Of a DNA stretch of 47,254 bases, positions 1 through 7,040 are shown one piece after another. Source of the stretch: Alicyclobacillus sendaiensis NBRC 100866 (GTDB lineage: Bacteria > Bacillota > Bacilli > Alicyclobacillales > Alicyclobacillaceae); NCBI RefSeq assembly GCF_001552675.1, contig NZ_BCRQ01000015.1, positions 1 through 47,254 of the forward strand, given 5' to 3'. Every line of letters starts with the position of its first letter. The stretch's first letter is position 1. A program made the translations under genes and the position numbers. The notes beneath the pieces were generated by a model, which ran no database searches, had not been told where the DNA came from, and saw nothing but the letters and a program-made list of their open reading frames with translations.

Positions 1-13
1 TTATAGGTTTTAG
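1..13 (+). CDS. 3' end of the serine integrase gene if the molecule is circular
   Basis: The last two bases of the window (AA) joined to base 1 give an Asn codon. They are followed in frame by Tyr, Arg, Phe and a TAG stop at 11-13, so the integrase open at the right edge would end here as a protein of about 501 residues. This is an inference from frame continuity, and a chance match of a short tail is possible. Confidence 0.65.
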
Positions 14-21
14 CGAGTTTT

Positions 22-43
22 GGGGCGGTCAAATTGCCGCCCC
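22..43. terminator. GC-rich hairpin between convergent integrase and holin genes
   Basis: GGGGCGG (22-28) pairs perfectly with CCGCCCC (37-43) across an 8-base loop. It sits between the apparent integrase stop (13) and the holin stop (84), which converge on the circle, so it could serve both directions. There is no run of T directly after the stem on either strand, so a classical intrinsic terminator is only moderately supported. Confidence 0.5.
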
Positions 44-83
44 ATCACGCGGTTTTGTAGTTCATCTATGTGTCACTTCAAGA

Positions 84-470
84 TTATTCCTTCTTCGACG
101 CCACCGCCTGCTCGATGAGCGTCGAGACGAGCTCCGGCACATCCCCGACAACCTTCTGCGCCAGTTTCACCAGGTTCGCGCCCTGTGACAGGACAGCTTT
201 GACCGCGTCCTGTTTGACTTTCGCGGCGAGTGCGGCGTTCCACACGCCTTTCGCTTTGGCATCAGCGACGATGGTCTGATTGAATTGTGCCACGACACTT
301 TCGGCGATGGACGCGAGCCCGTCAATGGCGTTCTGTGCAGCCTGCGAATGGATGTACTTCGGCACAACTTTGGTCGTCAGATACGTCAGCGCGGCGCCGA
401 CAGCGAGCCCGAAGGCGCTCAGCACGTCCTCGAGGATTTGGACCTCGACACTGGTGATGGGTGCAGCCAT
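84..470 (-). CDS. LLH-type phage holin
   Basis: A 128-residue protein starting at ATG 470, preceded by a strong GGGAGG ribosome site; longer in-frame starts upstream lack one. An N-terminal hydrophobic stretch (about residues 12-32) would form a single membrane helix. After it comes a long amphipathic, Ala/Val-rich helical region ending in basic residues. This layout matches LLH-family holins (Phage_holin_6_1), which form the inner-membrane lesion that releases or activates the endolysin. It is the last gene of the late operon, downstream of the large endolysin, which fits a lysis role. The family call rests on length, topology and position, not on a catalytic motif. Confidence 0.7.
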   Translation of the reverse strand: MAAPITSVEVQILEDVLSAFGLAVGAALTYLTTKVVPKYIHSQAAQNAIDGLASIAESVVAQFNQTIVADAKAKGVWNAALAAKVKQDAVKAVLSQGANLVKLAQKVVGDVPELVSTLIEQAVASKKE

Positions 471-519
471 CGTAATCCCTCCCCAAAATGATGAAGCCCC
501 ACGCTGGTCTGCGCAGGGC

Positions 520-609
520 CGGTTTACACAAATCATCGATTGTTGTGTTACGGTTTACACTTTTTATGACAACCGTAAGGTAAAAAATCGAGAAAAGTGA
601 CAACCGTAA
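520..609. repeat. Cluster of 31-bp-spaced repeats forming a large dyad
   Basis: CGGTTTACAC occurs at 520-529 and 551-560. TGACAACCGTAA occurs at 567-578 and 598-609. Each pair is 31 bp apart, and the two motifs are inverted versions of one half-site (TTACGGTT/AACCGTAA). The arms 548-564 and 593-609 form an inverted repeat matching at 15 of 17 positions, centred near 578. The cluster fills the 139-bp gap between the endolysin stop and the holin start. It could be a regulator or recombinase binding site, including attP; the function is not determined from sequence. Confidence 0.6.
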
Positions 610-2751
610 TTACAGCAGCGCCTTCGCTGCGTTCAGTGCCGACTCTAGCGCATTGATGAGCGCTTGCACCTTGCCCTTGTCCACGGTGACGGTGCTGCCT
701 TTGTTCGCGAGCGCCAACAGCGCCTCGTACATGGCCTGCGCGGTCTGTGGACCGTAGATGCCGTCCACGGTGAGGCCATGTTGAAGCTGGAACGACTTGA
801 CCGCCGCTTGCGTGGCCGGGCCGAAGATACCGTCCACGGCGAGATGGAGACCCAGGATCTTGTTCAGGTCCTCTTGCAACTGCTTCACGGCAGGCCCCGT
901 GCTCCCGAGTTGGAGAATCGTCACGGTGTCACCTCCGTTGTTCGGTGATGGCGATGGCGACGGACTAGGCGCAGGTGTCGCAGACGGTGCCCAGAAGCCG
1001 GGGTCTGCGTACACATCGCTCACGTCCACCTGCACGCCGCCGACCACGACATCGTAGGTGTGCTGGTACATATCGTTGTGCGCGTTCGTTTGGCCGTATG
1101 ACCATGCGCTCGTCTGCCAGTACCAGAGCTTGTTTCCGTAGGTGTTGGCGAGTGCGTCTATCACGATGACATCGCCATAGGCACCGACCTTGTAGTCCGT
1201 GACCTTGCTCAAGAGGACGCCGAAGTACGCGATGATAGCGTCCATGTCTGCGACGGCGGCGTCATAATCCACGGTGAAGGCGATAGCCGTGCCCTTGGGT
1301 GCGCCGATGGCCTGTGCAGAAGCCATCGCCGCAATGGCGTCATTCGCCGCCTGCGACGTCGTAAAGTAGCCCACATAGGTCGGGTCACTCTCCCAGATGA
1401 GGCCGAGTTTCAGGCCGCTCGCACGGATAGTCGCAACTTCATCGGCAGTGATAGACTTCGCCCAATTCCCCAGATACCGCATGACGGCCTTGTACCCGGC
1501 GTCGTAGATGGACTTGGCCGTGGCCTCCGTGAGCCTCGTCGCGCAGTCCACGGCTTGATATAGGACCTTGTTCGACGGCTGCGGTGTCGGGTTAGGCGCG
1601 GGCTTGGGTTGAGGCGACGGGGTTGGTTTCGGCGTAGGCGTCGGTGTAGGCGTAGGTGCTGGCGCGGGCTGTGGTTGTGCCTGCTCCACGGTGATGGTCG
1701 TGCTGGCGGTTAGATGCGCCCACGTCGCCGTGAAGGTGTACGTCCCCGGATTCGAGGCCGACCACGGGAAGCCGTTCCACCCGTCGAACGAGATGGGGAT
1801 GGACGACGGAGACTGGCCGTTGATGGTGATGTCCACGTACTGATTGAGTAGCGTCTGGCCGTTGTTGGTCAGGATCACGCCAATGCCGATGTTCTCATTC
1901 ACGCTGAACGTGGACTTGACGTTGCCGTTCTCATCCGTCGCACGAATCTGGAGCGAAAGATTCGGTTGGACAGGTTGTGTAGGCTTCTGCGGGATGTCCA
2001 TCGTCGCTGCATCGAGCATGTACTTTTGCAAAAACGCCTCACTGAAGTACGCGAAGCCTCCGTTCCCATAACCTGTCCCCCACGAGTTCTGGAACTTGTA
2101 CAGGTAGCCGTATGTCGGGTCCGGTTGATAACCAACTACGATGATTTCGTGACCGACGCCCTGCTCCACAGTGCCACCGTCCACCACGTACAGGCCGTTA
2201 TACACCGTGGGCTGATAGAGCGCGCTGGTCACTTGAATAGCGATACCGACCGGCTTGCCACTATCAAGCATCGCGCGCAATGAGGCTGTCGTGGGGCTGA
2301 TGACTGTGCAGGACGACGCCTGCATCACGACGTCCGACCACTGCGGCTGGACGTAGAGCGTGTTTTCACTGAGTGGGTCCACGCTCGACGGCACGACGCC
2401 CCAGACCATTGCGCCAGTCGCCACGGCCTCGAAGGTCGAGCCTCTGTCTTGCGTCAGGTCGCCTGTGATGAGCCGTCCCCAGTAGTACAGGCCATTGACC
2501 GACGGGTCCACGGGTTGCGGATAGCCATATTTGTTCTGTAGCCACCAGATGTAGTCTCGCACGGTGCACGCCGTGCAGGAGCCTTCCGCAAGCTGATTGA
2601 TGACGGGGCCGCAATACTGCGATAGGTCTACGCCATTGCCGGAAGACTCCGCTTGCACCGTGAAATCGATGAGCTTCTGGCGTCTCTTGATACGATTGAG
2701 ATAGTCGTCAGTCAAACGAAACGTGTTGTACTTGAGTGCCGCTTCAGGCAT
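610..2751 (-). CDS. Multi-domain endolysin: papain-like peptidase, DUF1906 and PG-binding domain
   Basis: A 713-residue protein with an AAGGAGG ribosome site 9 bases before ATG 2751. Residues about 40-255 are a papain-fold (C1) domain with oxyanion Gln53, catalytic Cys59 (GSC), His201 and Asn222 in an NSWG motif. Residues about 262-355 look like a beta-sandwich spacer, then comes a Pro/Thr linker (about 359-393). Residues about 397-595 match the Rv2525c-like glycoside-hydrolase family DUF1906, and about 612-690 form a PG_binding_1 repeat (GSTGPAVKQLQ...DGIFGP). No signal peptide is visible, so release probably depends on a holin. Its neighbours are an LLH holin and a PLD-type nuclease. The domain calls are firm; which domain cuts the wall, and which bond, is inferred. 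Confidence 0.85.
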   Translation of the reverse strand: MPEAALKYNTFRLTDDYLNRIKRRQKLIDFTVQAESSGNGVDLSQYCGPVINQLAEGSCTACTVRDYIWWLQNKYGYPQPVDPSVNGLYYWGRLITGDLTQDRGSTFEAVATGAMVWGVVPSSVDPLSENTLYVQPQWSDVVMQASSCTVISPTTASLRAMLDSGKPVGIAIQVTSALYQPTVYNGLYVVDGGTVEQGVGHEIIVVGYQPDPTYGYLYKFQNSWGTGYGNGGFAYFSEAFLQKYMLDAATMDIPQKPTQPVQPNLSLQIRATDENGNVKSTFSVNENIGIGVILTNNGQTLLNQYVDITINGQSPSSIPISFDGWNGFPWSASNPGTYTFTATWAHLTASTTITVEQAQPQPAPAPTPTPTPTPKPTPSPQPKPAPNPTPQPSNKVLYQAVDCATRLTEATAKSIYDAGYKAVMRYLGNWAKSITADEVATIRASGLKLGLIWESDPTYVGYFTTSQAANDAIAAMASAQAIGAPKGTAIAFTVDYDAAVADMDAIIAYFGVLLSKVTDYKVGAYGDVIVIDALANTYGNKLWYWQTSAWSYGQTNAHNDMYQHTYDVVVGGVQVDVSDVYADPGFWAPSATPAPSPSPSPSPNNGGDTVTILQLGSTGPAVKQLQEDLNKILGLHLAVDGIFGPATQAAVKSFQLQHGLTVDGIYGPQTAQAMYEALLALANKGSTVTVDKGKVQALINALESALNAAKALL

Positions 2752-2791
2752 TCGCCTGCGCCTCCTTCATGATGAGCTTGCCGTTTCTTTA

Positions 2792-3319
2792 TCAAGAAGA
2801 CGTGGTGCGCAAATTCACTGGTGCCCGCGCCACCGCCATCTCTTGATATTCAGGTTCATTGGTTCTGATCCAATCCCACATCTCTTTCCATTTCGATAAG
2901 AAAAGAGCCGCACGTTCAGACGACTCCACGATGTCGAAGTAGTTATTCTCCAGGCTGGCCGATTCGCTGAAGTTCCAGGAACCAGAGAGCACAGTCGTCT
3001 TATCTCGCACTGCGAACTTATGATGCATGATCCTGTGTTTCTGGCTCGTTCCTTCTACAAGAGGAATGCCTGCCGAAATGAGTTGCAAAACATCTGGATG
3101 TTCCGCTTTACCGTGCGCTTGAGTGTGGTCAATGACCAAGGCTACATCGACGCCTCGTTTGTGTAACTCAATTAGTTCGTCGATGAGAGAAGGTAGATGC
3201 AGACTGTAGACGGCAATCCGAAGGTGTTTATTCGTTCCTCGAATAAAGTTGAGAAAGACTGACTGCGTGTCGTCATCGGGCGAGAAGTACGTCGCCATTT
3301 TGAACCCCATTTCAAACAT
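2792..3319 (-). CDS. Phospholipase D-like nuclease (single HKD motif)
   Basis: A 175-residue protein. ATG 3319 follows AGGGGTGG at good spacing; the TTG just upstream is less well placed. The C-terminal half carries the PLD motif His-x-Lys-x4-Asp (HHKFAVRD), followed by GSWNFSESASLENN, the usual phosphate-binding continuation. The N-terminal half has the alpha/beta pattern of PLDc_2 domains. With one HKD motif it should act as a dimer, as Nuc-type endonucleases do. It lies between the holin-like genes and the endolysin, so host DNA breakdown or membrane phospholipid attack at lysis are both conceivable. The family is clear; the substrate is unknown. Confidence 0.8.
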   Translation of the reverse strand: MFEMGFKMATYFSPDDDTQSVFLNFIRGTNKHLRIAVYSLHLPSLIDELIELHKRGVDVALVIDHTQAHGKAEHPDVLQLISAGIPLVEGTSQKHRIMHHKFAVRDKTTVLSGSWNFSESASLENNYFDIVESSERAALFLSKWKEMWDWIRTNEPEYQEMAVARAPVNLRTTSS

Positions 3320-3355
3320 CAAACCACCCCTTTAGGATGCTCCTCCACGACGCGC

Positions 3356-3733
3356 TTATCGTTCATGCGCACGCCTCCCTAGTTTCGCTTCGAGTTCGCG
3401 ATGGATGGCTTTGAGTTCTGCGATTTCGGCGGCTTGGCTCTCGTTCAATTTTCGAAGCTCGGACAGTTCAGCCATGACAGCATCGTGTGTCTCCTGTGCT
3501 CGCTTTTCGGAGGCCCACCCCATCACGGCTTGCCCAACCATGATCACAGGCAGGAGAACGAGCTGGATGTAGTCTTGGCTGACGTATGCCACGAGGTTCT
3601 GCAAGCGCGGGAACACGAGCGGGAGTAACGCCCATGCGGAAAAAAGATACGCAGTGGTCATCGTCCCGACCGACTGCGTGACTTTGATGGCAAGCCAGCG
3701 GTTGAATTGCTTGATGGCGTTCAGAACTTTCAC
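3356..3733 (-). CDS. Two-helix membrane protein with C-terminal coiled coil, holin-like
   Basis: A 125-residue protein. GTG 3733 overlaps the TGA of the XhlA-like gene (GTGA) and has a GGTGGTGGGAA ribosome site, so translational coupling decides this start. Two hydrophobic segments are visible (about residues 25-45 and 58-80), the second being IQLVLLPVIMVGQAVMG. A charged Leu/Glu-rich coiled coil follows to the C terminus. The layout resembles DUF1003-like or actinophage holin-like membrane proteins, but that match is from memory of the pattern only. Its position between XhlA and the endolysin supports a role in membrane permeabilisation or lysis timing. Confidence 0.65.
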   Translation of the reverse strand: MKVLNAIKQFNRWLAIKVTQSVGTMTTAYLFSAWALLPLVFPRLQNLVAYVSQDYIQLVLLPVIMVGQAVMGWASEKRAQETHDAVMAELSELRKLNESQAAEIAELKAIHRELEAKLGRRAHER

Positions 3734-4023
3734 TTCCCACCACCCCAATAAATCCACTGGTGCAAGTATTCAAACCCGAGAATAAACAGGCCCACAAGCG
3801 TCCCGACCGCGCCTGTGAGCCATGACCGCCAATGCGTGAGCTTATCCACCTTGCGCACAAGTTCCTCGTGTTCTTCCCTTGTCACGAACTTGTCCATCGT
3901 TCGGTCCTGCCTTTTGAGGTGATCCGATATGTCCTCGATTTTATCCTTGATTTCGACGAGCGTAGCCTTAATCCACTCGTTGTCCGTCTCCAGAGAAGCG
4001 AGCTTTGCTTCGTTCTCGCCCAT
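3730..4023 (-). CDS. XhlA-like haemolysin/holin partner
   Basis: A 97-residue protein from ATG 4023, with GGGTGG nine bases upstream; a GTG at 4032 is the alternative start. Residues 1-65 are a charged heptad-rich coiled coil. A single transmembrane helix follows near the C terminus (about 70-88, LTGAVGTLVGLFILGF), with a short WIYWGGGK tail. This is the typical XhlA arrangement, a membrane-associated protein of PBSX-type lysis cassettes that works with a holin and an endolysin. The gene overlaps the YiiX-like gene upstream and the two-helix membrane gene downstream, so the three are translated together. Confidence 0.75.
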   Translation of the reverse strand: MGENEAKLASLETDNEWIKATLVEIKDKIEDISDHLKRQDRTMDKFVTREEHEELVRKVDKLTHWRSWLTGAVGTLVGLFILGFEYLHQWIYWGGGK

Positions 4024-4028
4024 TCGGA

Positions 4029-4535
4029 TCACCCACCCTTACCAACAACTTCGATATGGATACGCGGGTCAAGCGCAAGCGTCGATGGCGTCTCGTCGTT
4101 GACCACAATCCCCGCCTGCCTCAGCGCCCATCCCACATACGTTGAGCAGTACCGCGTCTTGTGCTCCTCGTACTTCTTGCTGTATCCCGTCAGCGCCTTG
4201 ACTGCGAGCCAGAAGATGCCCACCCAGTCGTATGGATAGCCGTTCTCCTTCGTCAGCGCGTGCAGGAACTGCTGGCGCTGGTCATACGTCATGCCGACCA
4301 CATGGCCGATGTCGTAGTCGCCTGCATATTGGCCGATGGTGCCCGTGCCGGACACGCGCAAGCCTTGCGCCTCTGCAATCCGATTGCCGCCGAGGTACAC
4401 GGCCACATGGGTATAGAGACGAGCGACGGGCTCCTTCTCCTCGCGGGAGATGAGGTATTCACCGAGCTGAATGGCGTCGGACACTGGCGACCACCAGTGC
4501 CCACGCACAAAAATGAGATCACCGACATTGAGCAT
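4029..4535 (-). CDS. YiiX/NlpC-P60-type permuted cysteine hydrolase
   Basis: A 168-residue protein. ATG 4535 overlaps the stop of the papain-like gene (TGATG) and has an AAGAAGGTG ribosome site; the longer frame upstream is a shadow. It begins with GDLIFVRG, carries a THVAVYLGG strand with His43 and an EAQG strand. Near the C terminus is RYCSTYVGWALRQAG with Cys130. The His-before-Cys order is that of the circularly permuted YiiX/YebB branch of the NlpC/P60 superfamily, which hydrolyses amide or thioester bonds. Inside a lysis cassette a cell-wall amidase or peptidase role is likely but inferred. Confidence 0.72.
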   Translation of the reverse strand: MLNVGDLIFVRGHWWSPVSDAIQLGEYLISREEKEPVARLYTHVAVYLGGNRIAEAQGLRVSGTGTIGQYAGDYDIGHVVGMTYDQRQQFLHALTKENGYPYDWVGIFWLAVKALTGYSKKYEEHKTRYCSTYVGWALRQAGIVVNDETPSTLALDPRIHIEVVGKGG

Positions 4536-5278
4536 CAAGACACCTTCTTTGCAGCCAAATCGTCGATGACATACGCCTCGCTCACGAAGTCCTGCCAATA
4601 CTCGAACGGCATCCAGAAGTAGCCGCCTAGGCCCCAGTCCGCGCCCCACGAGTTGCGAATCAAGAACAGGCGTTTACCGACGTCCATCCCGACTGCCACC
4701 ATCGCATGACCGCCAATGGGTTGCTCATACGGAGCAGGCATGGAAAGATAGCCTGTCTCCGCCGTGACTTCGGATTCGAGTTCTGAGAAGACAGCCGCGC
4801 CGAAGAGGATGGGCATGTCATTGGACAATGCATCCATCGCATAATCGACTAGGCGTGAGAGCGGCAGGCGACGGACGAGGTGAAGTGGCAACTGGGAGCC
4901 TGGGATGAAGTCCTTGTCGCTCGGGATGCGGTTGAAGTCCTGGTCGTTGTACGGGTCCTTGTTCTCCGGCACGACGCCTTTTGTCGCGAGGACAAGTACG
5001 GCGTCCCAAATCGTCGCGCCCGAATCCTGTGGGAAGGTGCCTTCGTTCAGGCGTTCCTCGACGTACTGCGCGTCCTCGCTGTACTCAACCCACGGATACC
5101 CATGCTTGACACGCCAAGCACTGTACCAAGCCGTAGACGCGAACGCAGAACACGCGCCTTTGTCTCCCTGGTTGTACACTGGACCGAAAAACTTCCGCAG
5201 GTCCACTTCGACCTTTCCATTCCCGTGCGGCTGATAGTACGGCACGGTCGCGGTCTGGAGGTAGCGGTACTTTGGCAT
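4535..5278 (-). CDS. Stand-alone papain-like (C1) cysteine peptidase
   Basis: A 247-residue protein with AAAGGAG before ATG 5278. The papain fold signature is complete: Gln37 and Cys43 in YNQGDKGACSAF, His191 in GGHAMVAVGM, and Asn209 in RNSWGADWGLGGYFWM. No signal peptide or propeptide is visible. It is related in layout to the N-terminal domain of the 713-residue endolysin (shared GPVxNQ and NSWG blocks), so one may derive from the other by duplication. It is the first gene after an intrinsic terminator and is coupled to the YiiX-like gene. Possible roles are peptidoglycan peptide cleavage or processing of a phage or host protein. Confidence 0.83.
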   Translation of the reverse strand: MPKYRYLQTATVPYYQPHGNGKVEVDLRKFFGPVYNQGDKGACSAFASTAWYSAWRVKHGYPWVEYSEDAQYVEERLNEGTFPQDSGATIWDAVLVLATKGVVPENKDPYNDQDFNRIPSDKDFIPGSQLPLHLVRRLPLSRLVDYAMDALSNDMPILFGAAVFSELESEVTAETGYLSMPAPYEQPIGGHAMVAVGMDVGKRLFLIRNSWGADWGLGGYFWMPFEYWQDFVSEAYVIDDLAAKKVS

Positions 5279-5302
5279 GATGGCACTCTCCTTTCAAGCA
5301 TG

Positions 5303-5327
5303 AAAAAAGCGCCCCCGAAGGAGCGCT
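5303..5327 (-). terminator. Intrinsic terminator just upstream of the lysis operon
   Basis: Read on the minus strand, AGCGCTCC pairs with GGGGCGCT (one G-U) around a TTCG tetraloop and is followed by six T. It lies between the fibre accessory gene (stop 5347) and the papain-like gene (start 5278). There is no room for a promoter after it, so lysis genes would need read-through or antitermination. Confidence 0.82.
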
Positions 5328-5346
5328 GAGGAAACGGGATATGCAG

Positions 5347-5853
5347 TTATTCGAGGCCAGGAATCGTCTCAAGGTCTTGCGCGTAACTCTCGTATGCCTT
5401 GAACGTGCTTGATAGGCCAGCGAGATAATCTGCGTACTGCAATTGTTTAGTGCCGCCGGATGGATAGGCATTGTTGAGTGTCGTGTACAGATTCGGCAAT
5501 GCATTGGCCTTGATGTCGTTGTAGGCGTTCTGTTGGTTGGCATTCAGTGTCGGATTCACTGCTGGGAATAGCACGTTGAACACTGCGTCGGTCAGAAGAC
5601 TGATGACCGTTCCGATGTCGGCTAGGTACGTTTCGAGTGAACCAGCAGAAAGCGAGTAATATGCCGCAAGAAAACTCTTTGATCCTGGTCCGACAGGCGC
5701 AATCATCGGCGTGCTTGTTCCTGATGGTGTGAATACCTGGATTCCGATGGGCAGTGGTTGCGTCCCGCCAATCGTCGCCGACGCCCCTACACATCCCGTC
5801 GCAGATACGGACACAGGCACCGCATACGATGCGAGTGATGGATGCAACTGCAC
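5347..5853 (-). CDS. 3' part of a frameshifted tail-fibre accessory protein
   Basis: The GTG at 5853 gives 168 residues, but the same frame stays open and protein-like back to a stop near 6079. It reads DAYQHPERYLIQNDELV and then a beta-rich domain, without any usable start codon. The upstream frame (5787-6212) supplies the missing N-terminal part, so these are most likely one gene broken by a single-base change near 6064-6070. The C-terminal part is Ala/Leu/Tyr-rich and probably helical, with several ASYAVPVSVSATG-type strands before it. It lies after the fibre gene and before the lysis terminator, as small fibre accessory genes do. No enzymatic motif was seen. Confidence 0.55.
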   Translation of the reverse strand: MQLHPSLASYAVPVSVSATGCVGASATIGGTQPLPIGIQVFTPSGTSTPMIAPVGPGSKSFLAAYYSLSAGSLETYLADIGTVISLLTDAVFNVLFPAVNPTLNANQQNAYNDIKANALPNLYTTLNNAYPSGGTKQLQYADYLAGLSSTFKAYESYAQDLETIPGLE

Positions 5854-6212
5854 CGTGATGCTGGCCTCGTTGTTTGTGAGGCTTTCGGTTTGCGTCCATG
5901 AGCCAATCGTGAATGTGACGCTAGACGGTGGCGTAGATGGCGGATTGTTGAGGGTTGCGGTGACGGTGTATTCGCCGTTTGACTCTGATGCAGTGACCGT
6001 GAGGTACGGCTGGAGGACAAGTTCGTCGTTTTGAATGAGATACCGTTCTGGGTGCTGATAAGCATCGCTGCAGTAGGGTCAGATTGAGGAATCGGGCCGA
6101 TGACACCGCAACCTTCTGGAATGTTGGTCCACTCGGTGGCTGTACCGAGATATGGCCGCTCATAGATTGCCCCTGTTGATAGGAGATATAGAATCCAATA
6201 ATTCATACGCAC
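5787..6212 (-). CDS. 5' part of a frameshifted tail-fibre accessory protein
   Basis: Starts at GTG 6212 (AAGGGG six bases upstream) or ATG 6206. The first ~58 residues (MNYWILYLLSTGAIYERPYL...EWTNIPEGCGVIGPIPQSDP) look like the small proteins found after phage fibre genes. After about SDPTAA the frame turns into Arg/Ser/His-rich sequence typical of a wrong frame. The -1 frame at the same point gives a sensible continuation (DAYQHPERYLIQN), so adding one base in 6064-6070 would restore a protein of about 290 residues. The cause may be mutation, sequencing error or recoding; no canonical slippery heptamer is visible. Confidence 0.5.
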   Translation of the reverse strand: MRMNYWILYLLSTGAIYERPYLGTATEWTNIPEGCGVIGPIPQSDPTAAMLISTQNGISFKTTNLSSSRTSRSLHQSQTANTPSPQPSTIRHLRHRLASHSRLAHGRKPKASQTTRPASRCSCIHHSHRMRCLCPYLRRDV

Positions 6213-6221
6213 TCTATCCCC

Positions 6222-7037
6222 TTATGATCCGATTGCTATCCAACTAAATACCGGTTGACCGGTATATTGGACTCCATATGCTAGCACAATAGTAAATCCC
6301 GTAGTGCTAATGTTTTCAAAAGAGATGTCACAATATCCAGTTGTTGTCCCGCCTCCTGTATTCCCGTTGTTCATGGCCCCCACTACGATTGGTGTCGTCG
6401 TAAAAGCTGTAGGGAATGTGATCGATTGTTTGTAAAACGTACTAGAGGAATAGGTTTGGTTTGGATAACTGTACTGACCACTCTGAACCTTATACCCCCC
6501 GCTAAGGGACTCAACAAGGTTGTAAACCCCTCCACCACCGGCGGACTGAATAACCCCATTCTCGTTTATAAGCAAATACGAAGTTCCGCCTTGTTCTATA
6601 TACAATTGGTTTCCATTGTAATTATTAGATGTTCCAATATACCAATCTGCGGAAGCTGTTTTAACGTGAATACGTGACCATGAATTTGTTCCACCACTAG
6701 ATTGGACATAGAAATCTGTACTTCCAGAGCCATAAACGGTTGTTCCTGATGCCAAATCAATTGGATTCGCCACCGTCTGCGGATTCGGCGCATTTGCATC
6801 CGTCCGCAGATAACTCATACGAACCCACGTTCCAGGTGTCCCGCCTGACTGACATACCCACACCACAAGGTTGTTCAGGTCAAGTACCACGTCGCCTGTC
6901 TGATAGGTTCCGGTTGTCGGTGGTCCTCCGTTGATCGTGCCCACGAATCGGAGACTACCGAGACCGTTGATACCGCCCGCTGTTAATGCTGGCGCACCAA
7001 ACGGTACTGCTGAAGGTGGAACAATTGCTTGACTCAT
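6222..7037 (-). CDS. Tail fibre / receptor-binding protein
   Basis: A 271-residue protein. The N-terminal ~90 residues (LRFVGTINGGPPTTGTYQTGDVVLDLNNLVVWVCQSGG) look like a fibre attachment domain. The middle is Gly/Ser/Tyr-rich beta structure. The C-terminal ~70 residues have the fibre-tip pattern ITFPTAFTTTPIVVGAMNN...TGFTIVLAYGV...VFSWIAIGS, as in gp53-like or H-type lectin fibre tips that bind surface glycans. The DNA of the C-terminal two thirds (about 6230-6760) is clearly more AT-rich than the flanking baseplate genes, which suggests a swapped receptor-binding module. It sits between the collar-fibre-like gene and the broken accessory gene. Confidence 0.72.
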   Translation of the reverse strand: MSQAIVPPSAVPFGAPALTAGGINGLGSLRFVGTINGGPPTTGTYQTGDVVLDLNNLVVWVCQSGGTPGTWVRMSYLRTDANAPNPQTVANPIDLASGTTVYGSGSTDFYVQSSGGTNSWSRIHVKTASADWYIGTSNNYNGNQLYIEQGGTSYLLINENGVIQSAGGGGVYNLVESLSGGYKVQSGQYSYPNQTYSSSTFYKQSITFPTAFTTTPIVVGAMNNGNTGGGTTTGYCDISFENISTTGFTIVLAYGVQYTGQPVFSWIAIGS

Positions 7038-7040
7038 GTA

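Noticed and set aside
3322-3366. A 15-codon ORF (MNDKRVVEEHPKGVV) before the PLD gene
   Set aside because: Too short to support; it overlaps the PLD ribosome site and may be chance.
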